From assembly GCF_000614975.1 (NCBI RefSeq), contig NZ_BALM01000009.1:1-64000 (forward strand): a DNA stretch of 64,000 bases. The letters run 5' to 3'. Positions within the stretch are counted from its first letter, which is position 1, and each line of letters opens with the position of its first letter. The stretch comes from Shewanella marina JCM 15074. Lineage in GTDB: Bacteria > Pseudomonadota > Gammaproteobacteria > Enterobacterales > Shewanellaceae. Positions 1 to 9,408 of the stretch are shown piece by piece. Both the position numbers and the translations under genes were made by a program. The notes below the pieces were generated by a model. The model saw nothing but the letters and a program-made list of their open reading frames with translations, did no database searches and had not been told where the DNA came from.

Positions 1-29
1 CTAATATCCTCTTGTCCAAATAATTCCAA
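1..29 (-). CDS. Possible start of a leftward gene (partial, runs off window)
   Basis: Reading leftward, an AAGG ribosome-binding site at about 36-39 precedes a TTG codon at 27-29 by six bases. The frame stays open to the window edge (MELFGQEDI). Only nine codons are visible, so the product cannot be named. The short ORF at 39-143 ends nine bases before it, which would suit a coupled pair. This could equally be a chance open frame. Confidence 0.3.
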
Positions 30-38
30 CTTATACCT

Positions 39-143
39 TCATAAATTAGTCTGCTTTACTATCGCTATCTGATTAGTCACTAAACGATAAATTACGGCTT
101 GTTGCTGTTGTTTATGTATTACAACTGTATTCGATTTCACCAT
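39..143 (-). CDS. Possible small protein, 34 aa
   Basis: A short leftward frame starts at ATG 143 (or GTG 140) and stops at TGA 39. A GAGG sequence at 146-149 lies five bases before the GTG, a good Shine-Dalgarno spacing. The peptide begins MVKSNTVVIHKQQQQ and has no recognisable domain or signal peptide. It lies nine bases upstream of the possible partial gene at 1-29, so it could be a small partner or a leader. At 34 codons, chance cannot be excluded; the ribosome-binding site is the main support. Confidence 0.3.
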   Translation of the reverse strand: MVKSNTVVIHKQQQQAVIYRLVTNQIAIVKQTNL

Positions 144-150
144 AACCTCT

Positions 151-286
151 TATACCAATCTGTAAAATAAACTGATCATTCTAAAAATTTATAATGACGA
201 GGTCCTTAAATGATATGCCTAGAGTCATCTAATCTAGACGTATAGATCTATATCGACATTCTGATCATATATTTAGATTGGTATTA
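151..286. repeat. Palindromic repeat with ataccaatct ends
   Basis: The left end (about 151-178, ataccaatct followed by ctgatca) is matched in inverted orientation by the right end (about 261-286, ctgatca then agattggtat). The ends share the ATACCAA sequence with the longer repeat at 23113-23427. It looks like a short MITE-type or solo palindromic element. No ORF lies inside. The remaining intergenic sequence to 426 is AT-rich and shows nothing clear beyond promoter-like AT tracts. Confidence 0.45.
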
Positions 287-426
287 TTATCAAAGATAGC
301 GGCTAGTACTAAAGTTGACTATTGGTTTTTTGCCGTTTTTTTATGCAAATATTTGATGTGTGACAAATAATGATAATGGGTTTATTAGCATACTTAATAT
401 CAGCATGGATCAAGGATGGAGTTTTT

Positions 427-882
427 ATGCGGATACAACAGCTAAGAGAATTATTGCAATATGTCATTGAATGCAGATATGCAATGTCAACGTTATACGC
501 ACGGCTAGATAGTTATGCTGAGTCACCACGCGTAAAACTATTATTAGAGTATTATCAGTTCCATGAAAAAGAGGTAGCTACACAGCTTGCTGATTATATT
601 GATAGTGCCCCGCCTAAATTACTCGATACTTGGTATAAAGATATTATTTTTGAAGATTTTATCAAACGGTGTGAGACTTTTAATTTAGCCTCTGACATGA
701 CTTGTGATCAGGTACTTGATTTACACATGAGTCTTGAAAATAGTTTGATTGAGTTAATTGAAACTACGGCTTCAAGTTCTCATTGTGAGAACACACGTAA
801 TATGTTGCTTAATCTTGCTCAAGTTGAAAGAAATCATTTACACCGTTTGGTACATAGTAGCTTGCGAATGGATGACCTTTAA
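427..882 (+). CDS. Hypothetical helical protein, ferritin-like in appearance
   Basis: The product is a 151-residue soluble protein of unknown function. ATG 427 is chosen over a start at 370 because AAGGATGGAG lies just before it. The sequence looks all-helical, with spaced acidic and histidine residues (an F-H-E-K-E stretch near residue 45 and Q-V-E-R-N-H-L-H near residue 137), a pattern reminiscent of ferritin-like four-helix bundles. The two-Glu/His metal-site motifs are not clear enough to claim iron binding. There is no signal peptide. It is a single gene ended by a strong hairpin at 897-930, separate from the tsaE operon. Function is unknown. Confidence 0.7.
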   Translation: MRIQQLRELLQYVIECRYAMSTLYARLDSYAESPRVKLLLEYYQFHEKEVATQLADYIDSAPPKLLDTWYKDIIFEDFIKRCETFNLASDMTCDQVLDLHMSLENSLIELIETTASSSHCENTRNMLLNLAQVERNHLHRLVHSSLRMDDL

Positions 883-896
883 GATTCTTAATTTGT

Positions 897-930
897 AACA
901 AAAAAGGGAATGAACATTCCCTTTTTTGTT
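897..930. terminator. Strong intrinsic terminator
   Basis: A perfect 16-bp stem (aacaaaaaagggaatg with its complement) closes on a two-base loop and has A and T tracts on both sides, so it can work in either direction. It ends the 427-882 transcript before tsaE. Confidence 0.85.
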
Positions 931-1057
931 GTTAAATTTTTGAGATTGTATTTGATTGTCATTTCAGATAGGAAGCAGCTGATTTAATTGTAGTAAGGCT
1001 TAAGCGATAATGATAAATTGTCGAACTACTATGGCATATCAAAATATGAGAGCAAAA

Positions 1058-1513
1058 ATGACAAGTGTTACCGTTATGCTTGAAGACGAGCTGCAAACTA
1101 TTGCTATGGGACAGAAAATCGCAGCAATTATTCATGCGCCATTTACTTTGTATTTAACTGGTGATCTAGGTGCAGGAAAAACGACATTTAGCCGGGGCCT
1201 AATTCAAAGTTTAGGTCATACTGGTGCTGTTAAAAGTCCTACATATACCATTGTTGAGCCATATGAATTAAATGGTATGGATGTTTTTCATTTCGATTTG
1301 TATCGTCTTGCTGATCCTGAAGAGCTTGAGTTTATGGGGATCCGTGATTATTTCACCCAGCAAAGCTTATGTATTGTAGAATGGCCAGATCAGGGTTTTG
1401 GTTTATTGCCAGAAGCTGACGTGCATATCCATTTGAAATATGTTGATCAAGGAAGAGAGATGACGCTTGTCGCCAACTCATTACAGGGTGAACAGTTAAT
1501 AAAGCAACTATAA
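1058..1513 (+). CDS. tsaE: tRNA threonylcarbamoyladenosine biosynthesis ATPase TsaE
   Basis: TsaE is the P-loop ATPase that works with TsaB and TsaD to form the t6A modification at position 37 of ANN-decoding tRNAs. The Walker A motif GDLGAGKTT lies near residue 34, followed by the family signatures VKSPTYTIVEPY and FHFDLYRL, and the C-terminal IVEWPDQG. ATG 1058 gives 151 residues and aligns with the E. coli N-terminus; in-frame ATGs at 1031 and 1046 would add a poorly conserved extension. The stop lies five bases before amiB, as in the conserved tsaE-amiB-mutL-miaA-hfq order. Confident identification; the exact start is less sure. Confidence 0.93.
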   Translation: MTSVTVMLEDELQTIAMGQKIAAIIHAPFTLYLTGDLGAGKTTFSRGLIQSLGHTGAVKSPTYTIVEPYELNGMDVFHFDLYRLADPEELEFMGIRDYFTQQSLCIVEWPDQGFGLLPEADVHIHLKYVDQGREMTLVANSLQGEQLIKQL

Positions 1514-1518
1514 CAATA

Positions 1519-2871
1519 ATGATAAAAACTATATCTTTAATTCGATTTTTTTTCTTAATATGCTGTTTAACAACCAGCGTACAAGCATTTGCTGCCAATA
1601 AGTTAAACAGTGTTAGGGTTTGGGCTGCACCTGATTCTACCCGTGTAGTATTAGATTTAGGTCAGTCACCCAAATATAGTCACTTCTTTTTGACCAAACC
1701 AGATCGGTTAGTGGTTGATTTACAGCACACTCAACTTAAATATAATCTATCGCATTTAAAAAATAACAGTAAATTAATTAAGAAGATACGGCAAAGTAAG
1801 CCAGTGAAGAAGGGGTCGTTAAGAATTGTTATTGATCTCGCTAAACCAGTATCTGCTAAATTGTTTTCGTTATCACCAACTGCGCCATATGGTGACCGTT
1901 TAGTTGTCGATATTGAACCTAAATCTAAAACCGGTTCCGCTAATTCAAGCAAACAAACATCAACGAGTAAGCCTACTGTAAAACCTAAACAGGGCTTACG
2001 AGATATTGTGGTTGCAATTGATGCGGGGCATGGCGGTGATGATCCTGGTTCTATAGGTCCAACAGGGACTTATGAGAAGCGAGTTGTACTTGAAATTGCC
2101 AAGCGAGTCGCTAAAAAGATTAATAATACACCCGGTATGAGAGCCGTTATGACTCGAAAAGGGGATTATTTTGTTAATTTAAATAAGCGTTCAGAACTTG
2201 CCAGACAGAGTAAAGCTGACCTTTTAGTCTCTATTCATGCTGATGCATTTACTTCACCAGGGCCTCGCGGAGCATCTGTATGGGTGTTATCTATGCGTCG
2301 TGCTAATAGTGAGATTGGTCGTTGGTTAGAAAAGAAAGAGAAGCATTCGGATCTCCTAGGTGGTGCAGGTGAAATTATCCAAAGTGCTGATAATGAACAG
2401 TATTTGGCTATGACATTATTAGATATGTCAATGGACCGTTCGATGGCAATTAGCCATACTGTCGCTGGCGATATTCTAAGTGATTTAGGTCATGTAACAC
2501 GTTTACATAAACGTAAACCTGAATCGGCTAGTTTTGCAGTACTAAAATCACCAGATATTCCATCGTTATTGGTTGAAACAGGCTTTATTTCTAATCCTCA
2601 AGAAGAGCGACTATTACGCAGTAGCCGTCATCAAGAGCAATTAGCCAATGCGATTCATAATGGTATTGTTAAATACTTTAAGACGCATGCTCCAGTTGAT
2701 ACCTATATGGCCCAACAAAAGGCAAAGTTAAAACATAAAGTTAAATCTGGTGAGTCGCTTTCTGTGATTGCTGCACGTTACAAGGTATCAATCGCGAGTC
2801 TTAAAAAGTCGAACCAATTAAAGTCAAACGTACTGCATATTGGGCAAACATTAGTGATACCGAGTGCCTAA
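1519..2871 (+). CDS. amiB: N-acetylmuramoyl-L-alanine amidase AmiB with LysM domain
   Basis: This is a periplasmic zinc amidase that cuts the amide bond between MurNAc and L-Ala in septal peptidoglycan, allowing daughter cells to separate. A Sec signal peptide (about residues 1-25, ending VQAFA) is followed by an AMIN targeting domain (about 28-130), a low-complexity Ser/Thr/Lys linker, an Amidase_3 domain (about 160-385) and one C-terminal LysM domain (about 404-449). Zinc and catalytic motifs are visible: AIDAGHGGDDPG near 166, SIHADAF, and VETGFISN near 351 with the catalytic Glu. In E. coli, activity depends on EnvC/NlpD-type activators. The gene is sandwiched between tsaE and mutL in one operon. 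The 450-residue length is normal. Confidence 0.95.
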   Translation: MIKTISLIRFFFLICCLTTSVQAFAANKLNSVRVWAAPDSTRVVLDLGQSPKYSHFFLTKPDRLVVDLQHTQLKYNLSHLKNNSKLIKKIRQSKPVKKGSLRIVIDLAKPVSAKLFSLSPTAPYGDRLVVDIEPKSKTGSANSSKQTSTSKPTVKPKQGLRDIVVAIDAGHGGDDPGSIGPTGTYEKRVVLEIAKRVAKKINNTPGMRAVMTRKGDYFVNLNKRSELARQSKADLLVSIHADAFTSPGPRGASVWVLSMRRANSEIGRWLEKKEKHSDLLGGAGEIIQSADNEQYLAMTLLDMSMDRSMAISHTVAGDILSDLGHVTRLHKRKPESASFAVLKSPDIPSLLVETGFISNPQEERLLRSSRHQEQLANAIHNGIVKYFKTHAPVDTYMAQQKAKLKHKVKSGESLSVIAARYKVSIASLKKSNQLKSNVLHIGQTLVIPSA

Positions 2872-2883
2872 TCGAGGTTGAGT

Positions 2884-4699
2884 ATGGCGATTAAAATTCT
2901 ACCCGCACAATTAGCCAATCAGATTGCTGCGGGTGAGGTGGTAGAAAGACCCGCTTCAGTAGTTAAAGAACTCGTTGAAAACAGTTTAGATGCTGGCGCA
3001 ACACGAGTTGATATTGAGATTGATAAGGGCGGTAGTAAACTTATCAAAATCAGAGACAATGGTGTTGGCATTGAAAAACAAGATTTAGCATTAGCATTAT
3101 CTCGTCATGCAACGTCTAAAGTCGCTTGTTTGGATGATCTCGATGCGATTATGAGTTTTGGTTTTCGCGGTGAAGCACTTGCCAGTATCAGTTCAGTTGC
3201 TCGACTCACATTAACATCTAAGACTGCTCAACAAGATGAAGCATGGCAGGCATATGCTGAAGGCAATGATATGGCTGTTAAAGTTGTACCTGCAGCGCAT
3301 CCTGTTGGCAGTACAATTGAAGTTGTCGATCTATTTTTTAATACGCCCGCTCGCCGACGCTTTCTGAAAAGTGATAAAACCGAATTTACTCATATTGACG
3401 AGTGGTTAAAGCGCATTGCGTTAGTACGCAGTGATATCCATTTTACGCTGACACATAATGGTAAATTAGTTCGTAATCTTCGGCCTACAACTACTGAAGC
3501 TCAGTATATGCAGCGGTTAGCACAAATTGGTGGTAAAGCTTTTGCAGAATCAGCTTTAAAAGTGGATTGTCAGCATGATGAATTGGCATTATCTGGTTAT
3601 TTACAATCTCCCACCGCCGCAGTAGTTGGGCAAGATACGCACTACTTTTATGTGAATGGCCGCTTGATTCGTGACCGACTGGTTAACCATGCTGTTAAAC
3701 AAGCTTTTGCCGATGTAGGTATGACGGAACAACCTGCATTTGTGTTGATGCTGACGATTGAGCCGCATCAAGTTGATGTCAACGTACACCCTGCAAAACA
3801 TGAGGTGCGTTTTCATCAAAGCCGTTACGTCCATGACTTTATCTTACAGGCACTGCAGTCAGCATTAAGTCAGTTACTTGAGAATGAACCGATTGAGCTA
3901 AATCAGCAACATAGTGTTGCGGTATCACCGCAGGTATCTGAATCAACTAGTTCATATTCAAGTGTGATGCCTAAGTCATACGCGAGTACTGATGAGTATC
4001 AAGTGAGTTCCAGATATAGTGATCAACCATTTGGGGGCCACAAAGTTTACTGGTAATAGTTATCCACGCGAGCCAAAGCAGCATCAAAATGTACCCGTAG
4101 CGGCGCAAAATTATGGCGAATTGTTACAAACACCTTTTAATCAAAGCTTACCCTCGAAAAACAGCTCAAGTGAAGTCACTACGCCACCGATATTGGATGG
4201 TGATTATTTTGTTTTTATTGAAGATAGTCATTTAAAATTATTATCGATAAAAACTGCTGCATTTTATGTGCGAAAACATGAAATCTGTACTAAATTGGGT
4301 CAAGGTTTAATCAGTCAACCATTGTTAATGCCTGTATCAGTTTCAGCAGAACAAGATTGGCAAGAAACCATTGACCAACAACAGCGATTATTGACACGCC
4401 TTGGTATAGAGTTACAGATACGTGCAAAGCAGTTGATAATTAAAAAAGTGCCCCCATATCTAAGGGACACACCGTTAGCACTTGTGATTCCAGAGTTATT
4501 GCAGTGGCTTAGATTTGAAACACCAGCAGAAGAAGCGCTATCTACATGGATAGCTAAGCAGAGTTTGCAAGGATTCACATCTGCCAAAATAGTTTGGCAG
4601 GGCTATATGGGGCTGAGCGAAGAAATACAGCAAGAAGTACTTAAATTAGCTAAGGCGTTACCTTGGCAAAGTTGGATAAAAGAACAACCAAATGAGTAA
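2884..4699 (+). pseudogene. mutL: DNA mismatch repair protein MutL, frameshifted
   Basis: MutL links MutS mismatch recognition to MutH and UvrD in mismatch repair. The N-terminal GHKL ATPase is intact: [19 protein letters not shown] near residue 14, RDNGVGI, and [17 protein letters not shown] 2884 has GAGG six bases upstream and matches the E. coli start. The first frame ends at 4056 inside the variable linker, and the rest, including the C-terminal dimerisation domain, continues in another frame to 4699. Removing one G from the five-G run at 4033-4037 joins the halves ([15 protein letters not shown]) into about 604 residues, normal for the family. The break is either a sequencing error or a real mutator mutation. 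The 3' end overlaps miaA by 8 bases. Confidence 0.92.
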
Positions 4700-5624
4700 T
4701 CAACAATTGCCTAATATTATCTGTCTTATGGGGCCAACCGCATCAGGAAAGACAGCATTAGCGCTTGATTTAGCAGAAAAGCATAATTGTGAAATTATTT
4801 CTGTTGATTCTGCATTAATTTATCGTGGTATGGATATTGGAACAGCCAAGCCTACTGCAGCTGAGCTTGCAAGAGGGCCGCATCGATTAATCAATATTCT
4901 AGACCCGCGAGAAAGTTACTCTGCGGCTGATTTTAGACGTGATGCTATCACGCATATTGATGATATTATTGCGAACGGAAAAACCCCACTATTAGTGGGT
5001 GGTACTATGATGTATTTTAAAGCACTATTAGAGGGCTTATCGCCACTTCCTAGTGCGGATGAAGCGATTAGACTGCAAATACTTGCTGAAGCGAACGAAC
5101 ATGGTTGGGAATATATCCATCAACTACTCGCTGAAGTTGATAGTGTTGCAGCAGCAAGAATACACCCTAATGATCCGCAACGATTATCGCGGGCATTAGA
5201 AGTATATAGAATAAGCGGAAAATCGATGACTGAGTTAAGTCAAACGAAAAGTGCCGCTTTACCTTATCGAGTCAGTCAGTTTGCAATTGCACCTACTGAG
5301 CGTAAGATGTTACATCAATTAATCGAGAAGCGTTTTAACATTATGTTAGAACAAGGATTTATTGATGAAGTTGCCCAGTTAAAAGCTCGGGGTGACTTGC
5401 ATTTAGATTTGCCATCAATGCGCTGTGTTGGCTATCGCCAAGCATGGCAGCACTTAGATGGTGAATTTGATTATTCGACCTTAGTCGAAAAAGGGGTAGC
5501 TGCAACTAGGCAATTGGCTAAGCGTCAATTAACATGGTTACGTAGTTGGCCTGAGCTAACATGGCTTGAAACTGGAGCCGAGAATAATTTAGTTACACTA
5601 TGCGATAATGCAACTATTGATTAG
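4692..5624 (+). CDS. miaA: tRNA dimethylallyltransferase MiaA
   Basis: MiaA transfers a dimethylallyl group from DMAPP to N6 of A37 in tRNAs that read UNN codons, the first step toward ms2i6A. The P-loop [10 protein letters not shown] lies near residue 14, with [19 protein letters not shown] directly after and the conserved MRCVGYRQ motif near 240. At 310 residues it is full length. The ATG overlaps the end of mutL by 8 bases, indicating translational coupling, and hfq follows 79 bases downstream, the universal order in gammaproteobacteria. Confidence 0.97.
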   Translation: MSNQQLPNIICLMGPTASGKTALALDLAEKHNCEIISVDSALIYRGMDIGTAKPTAAELARGPHRLINILDPRESYSAADFRRDAITHIDDIIANGKTPLLVGGTMMYFKALLEGLSPLPSADEAIRLQILAEANEHGWEYIHQLLAEVDSVAAARIHPNDPQRLSRALEVYRISGKSMTELSQTKSAALPYRVSQFAIAPTERKMLHQLIEKRFNIMLEQGFIDEVAQLKARGDLHLDLPSMRCVGYRQAWQHLDGEFDYSTLVEKGVAATRQLAKRQLTWLRSWPELTWLETGAENNLVTLCDNATID

Positions 5625-5703
5625 TTGCGCTATCATACTAATACTAAAAAGAAAGTTTCACTTTTTTGATTTATTTATTTTTATAATTAAAAGGAAATAA
5701 GAT

Positions 5704-5976
5704 ATGGCTAAGGGGCAATCACTACAAGACCCGTTTTTGAATGCGCTACGTCGCGAGCGTGTTCCAGTATCTATTTATTTGGTAAATGGCATTAAGCTGC
5801 AGGGCCAAGTAGAGTCATTTGACCAATTTGTTATTTTATTAAAGAACACTGTCAGCCAAATGGTGTATAAGCACGCGATTTCTACTGTTGTTCCTGCACG
5901 TCCATTTAACGTGGGTGGTCACCAAGCTGGTCAAGGTTACCAAGCTAATCCGGATGACAACGCTGGCAACGAATAA
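5704..5976 (+). CDS. hfq: RNA chaperone Hfq
   Basis: Hfq is a homohexameric Sm-like RNA chaperone that pairs small RNAs with mRNAs and affects mRNA stability. The protein has 90 residues: the Sm1 region ([20 protein letters not shown]), the [17 protein letters not shown] strand, and the Sm2 motif [10 protein letters not shown] are all present, then a short Gly/Gln/Asn-rich tail ending [10 protein letters not shown] good ribosome-binding site (AAGGAAATAAG) precedes ATG 5704. The 79-base gap after miaA could hold its own promoter. hflX starts within 20 bases of its stop. Confidence 0.98.
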   Translation: MAKGQSLQDPFLNALRRERVPVSIYLVNGIKLQGQVESFDQFVILLKNTVSQMVYKHAISTVVPARPFNVGGHQAGQGYQANPDDNAGNE

Positions 5977-5994
5977 TTATTGGAGAGTGACTTT

Positions 5995-7296
5995 TTGTTT
6001 GAACGCTATGAAGCTGGTGAATCCGCAGTACTAGTTCATATTGACTTTGCTGATGAAGATAGTCGTGAAGATCTAGTTGAATTACAGCTGTTAGTTGAGT
6101 CCGCAGGGGCTCGTTCTGTAGGTGTTATAACGGGAAGTCGCAAATCCCCTGACCGCAAATTTTTTGTAGGTTCAGGCAAGGCTGAAGAGTTAGCAGCCTT
6201 AGTGGCTGCCACTGATGCTAATGTAGTTATTTTTAATCATGCATTAACACCTGCACAAGAACGTAATCTTGAGCAAGTTTGTCAATGCCGAGTGTTAGAT
6301 CGAACTACGCTGATTTTAGATATTTTTGCTCAGCGAGCTAGAACACACGAAGGTAAACTTCAAGTTGAGTTAGCACAATTAAGGCATATGTCTACCCGCC
6401 TTATTCGTGGTTGGACTCACCTTGAAAGACAAAAAGGTGGTATTGGATTACGTGGTCCAGGTGAAACCCAGCTGGAAACAGATCGTCGTTTACTACGTGG
6501 GCGTATTAAAAATATTAATCGCCGTCTTGAAAAAGTAGATAAGCAACGAGAACAGAGCCGTCGCGCACGTAAGCGCAGTGATTTAGCGACGGTTTCATTA
6601 GTGGGTTATACCAATGCAGGAAAGTCTACTTTATTTAATGCATTAACCACTTCTGATGTGTATGCCGCCGATCAACTGTTTGCCACACTTGATCCTACGC
6701 TACGGAAATTAGATTTAGAAGATGGTGCTGTAATTCTAGCGGATACTGTTGGTTTTATTCGTCACTTACCTCATGACCTTGTTGCGGCTTTTAAAGCAAC
6801 GTTACAAGAGACTCGTCAAGCTGATTTACTACTGCATGTGGTTGATTGTGCTGATGAGAATATGGGAGATAACTTTGATCAAGTTCAATCTGTATTGAAA
6901 GAGATTGAAGCAGACGAAATAACTCAGCTAGTAATTTGTAATAAAATTGATTTATTAGAAGAGCTTGAGCCTAAAATAGATTATGATGCAGAGAATAAAC
7001 CTATACGGGTTTGGGTATCTGCTCAGCAAGGCTTAGGCTTAGAGTTAGTTTCAAAAGCGATTACTGAGTTGATCGGTGAGAGCGTTACTGAACTCACTTT
7101 GAGTATTCCAGCAGCCGCTGGGCATTATCTTGGCCAGTTTTATCGATTGGATGCAATACAGCAGAAATCGTATGACGATTTGGGGAACTGTATAATATCT
7201 GTTCGGTTGTCTGACGCCAACTGGCGTCGATTAACAAAACAGAGTCAAGGTGAACTTGAAACCTTTGTTGTTGAAACTTCAGATGAAACAGCTTAG
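5995..7296 (+). CDS. hflX: Ribosome rescue GTPase HflX
   Basis: HflX is a GTPase of the OBG-HflX family that binds the large ribosomal subunit and splits stalled ribosomes, notably after heat stress. It has an N-terminal HflX domain with a GGIGLRGPGETQLETDRR signature, then a G domain with G1 GYTNAGKST (about residue 203), G3 DTVG, and G4 NKID. TTG 5995 is taken as the start because GGAG lies nine bases upstream and the resulting FERYEAGE matches the E. coli N-terminus; a TTG at 5980 is open but lacks support. This gives 433 residues. It lies between hfq and hflK in the usual operon. Confidence 0.94.
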   Translation: MFERYEAGESAVLVHIDFADEDSREDLVELQLLVESAGARSVGVITGSRKSPDRKFFVGSGKAEELAALVAATDANVVIFNHALTPAQERNLEQVCQCRVLDRTTLILDIFAQRARTHEGKLQVELAQLRHMSTRLIRGWTHLERQKGGIGLRGPGETQLETDRRLLRGRIKNINRRLEKVDKQREQSRRARKRSDLATVSLVGYTNAGKSTLFNALTTSDVYAADQLFATLDPTLRKLDLEDGAVILADTVGFIRHLPHDLVAAFKATLQETRQADLLLHVVDCADENMGDNFDQVQSVLKEIEADEITQLVICNKIDLLEELEPKIDYDAENKPIRVWVSAQQGLGLELVSKAITELIGESVTELTLSIPAAAGHYLGQFYRLDAIQQKSYDDLGNCIISVRLSDANWRRLTKQSQGELETFVVETSDETA

Positions 7297-7342
7297 GTTA
7301 TTGGTTAAATCTCGTTTATTTCATCCTATTATGGAGTACTAA

Positions 7343-8479
7343 ATGGCTTGGAACGAGCCCGGTAACAAGGGTCAAGATCCTTGGGGGAATAAAGGTGGTA
7401 ACGATAAAGGACCACCGGATCTAGATGATGTATTTCGCAATATTTCAAAGCGTTTTGGCGGCAAGGGCAAAGGCCCTTCTGGTAAAGGCTTCGGAACTAT
7501 ATTAATCATTGTTGCTGTGATTGCCGCGATAGTTTGGTTCTTATCTGGTTTTTACACCGTGAAAGAAGCACAACGTGGTGTCGAATTGCGTTTCGGTCAA
7601 TATATTGGTGAAGTTTCACCAGGCTTACAATGGAAGGCAACTTTCATTGATAAAGTTTATCCAGTTGATATTGAAACCGTACGTTCAATTCCTGCATCTG
7701 GTAGCATGCTTACAGCCGACGAAAACCTTGTTCAAGTTGAGCTTGATGTGCAATACCGCGTAAGTAATCCAAAAGATTATTTATTTAACGTGGTTGATGC
7801 TAACTCAAGTTTAAGTGAAGCGACTGATAGTGCTCTTCGTTATGTTATTGGCCATAATAAAATGGACGATATCTTAACTACGGGTCGTGAAAAAATTCGT
7901 CGTGATACATGGGATGAACTAGAGCGAATCATTAAACCTTACCATTTAGGTCTAACAATTGTTGACGTTAACTTCTTGCCAGCGCGTCCGCCTGAAGAAG
8001 TGAAAGCAGCATTTGATGACGCTATTTCAGCACAAGAAGATGAACAGCGTTTCATTCGTGAAGCTGAAGCTTATGCTCGTGAAGTTGAACCAAAAGCACG
8101 TGGTACAGTGCAACGTATGGAACAGCAAGCGAATGCATACAAGCAGCGTGAAATATTAGAAGCTGAAGGTAAAGTTGCACGATTTGAAAAGATGTTGCCA
8201 GAGTACAAGATGGCTCCTCAAGTCACTCGTCAACGTATGTATATCGATACGATGCAGAAAGTAATGAGTGATACTAACAAGGTGTTAATTGACTCTAAGA
8301 CTAGTGGTAATGTGATGTACTTACCGTTAGACAAGCTTATGCAACAGCAGCAGCAACCTGCTCATTTAAAGCAAGCTCCTGCACAACAGATCCATATTAA
8401 TTCACCGAGTGCGGATGTTCATAATATGCCTGCTAATAGTCGCCCATTGCGTAGCGATGTTCGCCAAGGGAGACAGTAA
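7343..8479 (+). CDS. hflK: HflK, SPFH-domain subunit of the FtsH modulator complex
   Basis: HflK with HflC forms a large inner-membrane SPFH/band-7 assembly around the FtsH protease and modulates its proteolysis of membrane proteins. The N-terminus is Gly/Asn/Lys-rich, followed by one transmembrane segment (about residues 51-72) and the band-7 domain beginning VKEAQRGVELRFG. A coiled, Glu/Arg/Ala-rich region follows and then a Gln-rich tail (residues 333-350). GGAG lies before ATG 7343. The stop is two bases from hflC, so the two are co-translated. Length 378 is usual. Confidence 0.96.
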   Translation: MAWNEPGNKGQDPWGNKGGNDKGPPDLDDVFRNISKRFGGKGKGPSGKGFGTILIIVAVIAAIVWFLSGFYTVKEAQRGVELRFGQYIGEVSPGLQWKATFIDKVYPVDIETVRSIPASGSMLTADENLVQVELDVQYRVSNPKDYLFNVVDANSSLSEATDSALRYVIGHNKMDDILTTGREKIRRDTWDELERIIKPYHLGLTIVDVNFLPARPPEEVKAAFDDAISAQEDEQRFIREAEAYAREVEPKARGTVQRMEQQANAYKQREILEAEGKVARFEKMLPEYKMAPQVTRQRMYIDTMQKVMSDTNKVLIDSKTSGNVMYLPLDKLMQQQQQPAHLKQAPAQQIHINSPSADVHNMPANSRPLRSDVRQGRQ

Positions 8480-8481
8480 TT

Positions 8482-9363
8482 ATGAGTAGATTAGTTGCAA
8501 TTATTGTCGCTATATTAATCGCATTGACGTTATCGTCTGTACTTGTGGTTAATGAAGGTGAACGCGCGATTGTTTCACGCTTTGGTAAAGTTTTAAAAGA
8601 AGACGGTCAGACAATTGTTTATGCTCCAGGTCTTCATTTTAAAATACCTGTTATCGATAAAATTAAATTTATGGATGCGCGTATTCAAACTTTAGATGGC
8701 GCAGCGGATCGTTTTGTTACTTCAGAGAAGAAAGACTTAATTGTTGATTCTTATGTGAAGTGGAAGATTGATAATTTTGAAAAATATTACTTATCAACAA
8801 ATGGTGGTAATACCGCAATAGCTGAAAGCTTATTGCAACGCAAAATCAGTAACGATTTACGTACTGAGTTCGGTCACCGTACCATTAAAGAAATTGTTTC
8901 TGGTAGCCGTGATGAACTGCAAATTTCAGCCCTTAAAAATGCTGAAGAAAGTGCAGTTGACTTAGGTATTAAAGTTGTTGATGTGCGTATCAAACAGATC
9001 AATCTACCTGCAAACGTGAGTAACAGTATTTACCAACGTATGCGTGCCGAGCGTTTAGCGGTAGCTAAAGAACATCGCGCACAAGGCCGTGAGCAAGCTG
9101 AAATTATTCGTGCGAAAATTGATGCTGATGTCACAATTAAAGTGGCAGACGCAGAACGTAAAGCCTTAATTGTTCGTGGTGAAGGTGATGCGATCGCAGC
9201 TAAGATATACGCAGATGCTTATAAGAAAGATCCTGAATTCTTTGCATTTATGCGTAGCTTAGAAGCTTACAAAGCAAGCTTTAAGTCTAGCCAGTCTAAT
9301 GTGATGGTGCTAGAGCCTGATAGCGAGTTCTTTAAGTATATGAATAGTTCTGCTATAAAATAG
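8482..9363 (+). CDS. hflC: HflC, SPFH-domain partner of HflK
   Basis: HflC is the second subunit of the HflKC complex that surrounds FtsH in the inner membrane. It has an N-terminal transmembrane anchor (about residues 4-22), then the band-7 domain starting VVNEGERAIVSRFGKV and a helical region rich in Ala, Glu and Arg (AERLAVAKEHRAQGREQAE). Its length of 293 fits the family. It is the last gene of the block, ended by a clear hairpin at 9381-9403. Confidence 0.96.
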   Translation: MSRLVAIIVAILIALTLSSVLVVNEGERAIVSRFGKVLKEDGQTIVYAPGLHFKIPVIDKIKFMDARIQTLDGAADRFVTSEKKDLIVDSYVKWKIDNFEKYYLSTNGGNTAIAESLLQRKISNDLRTEFGHRTIKEIVSGSRDELQISALKNAEESAVDLGIKVVDVRIKQINLPANVSNSIYQRMRAERLAVAKEHRAQGREQAEIIRAKIDADVTIKVADAERKALIVRGEGDAIAAKIYADAYKKDPEFFAFMRSLEAYKASFKSSQSNVMVLEPDSEFFKYMNSSAIK

Positions 9364-9380
9364 TGTGACACTTTGTATAA

Positions 9381-9408
9381 AAACCCAGCCAATGGCTGGG
9401 TTTTTTTT
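9381..9408 (+). terminator. Terminator after hflC
   Basis: The stem aaacccagcc / ggctgggttt closes on a three-base loop and runs into eight T residues. It marks the end of the tsaE-hflC transcript. Confidence 0.9.

Noticed and set aside
3601..3834. Leftward ORF inside mutL
   Set aside because: It is a shadow of conserved MutL codons with no ribosome site.
4019..4056. Programmed ribosomal frameshift in mutL
   Set aside because: The G run lacks a slippery heptamer such as A-AAA-AAG and there is no reason for mutL to use one; relatives encode it in one frame.
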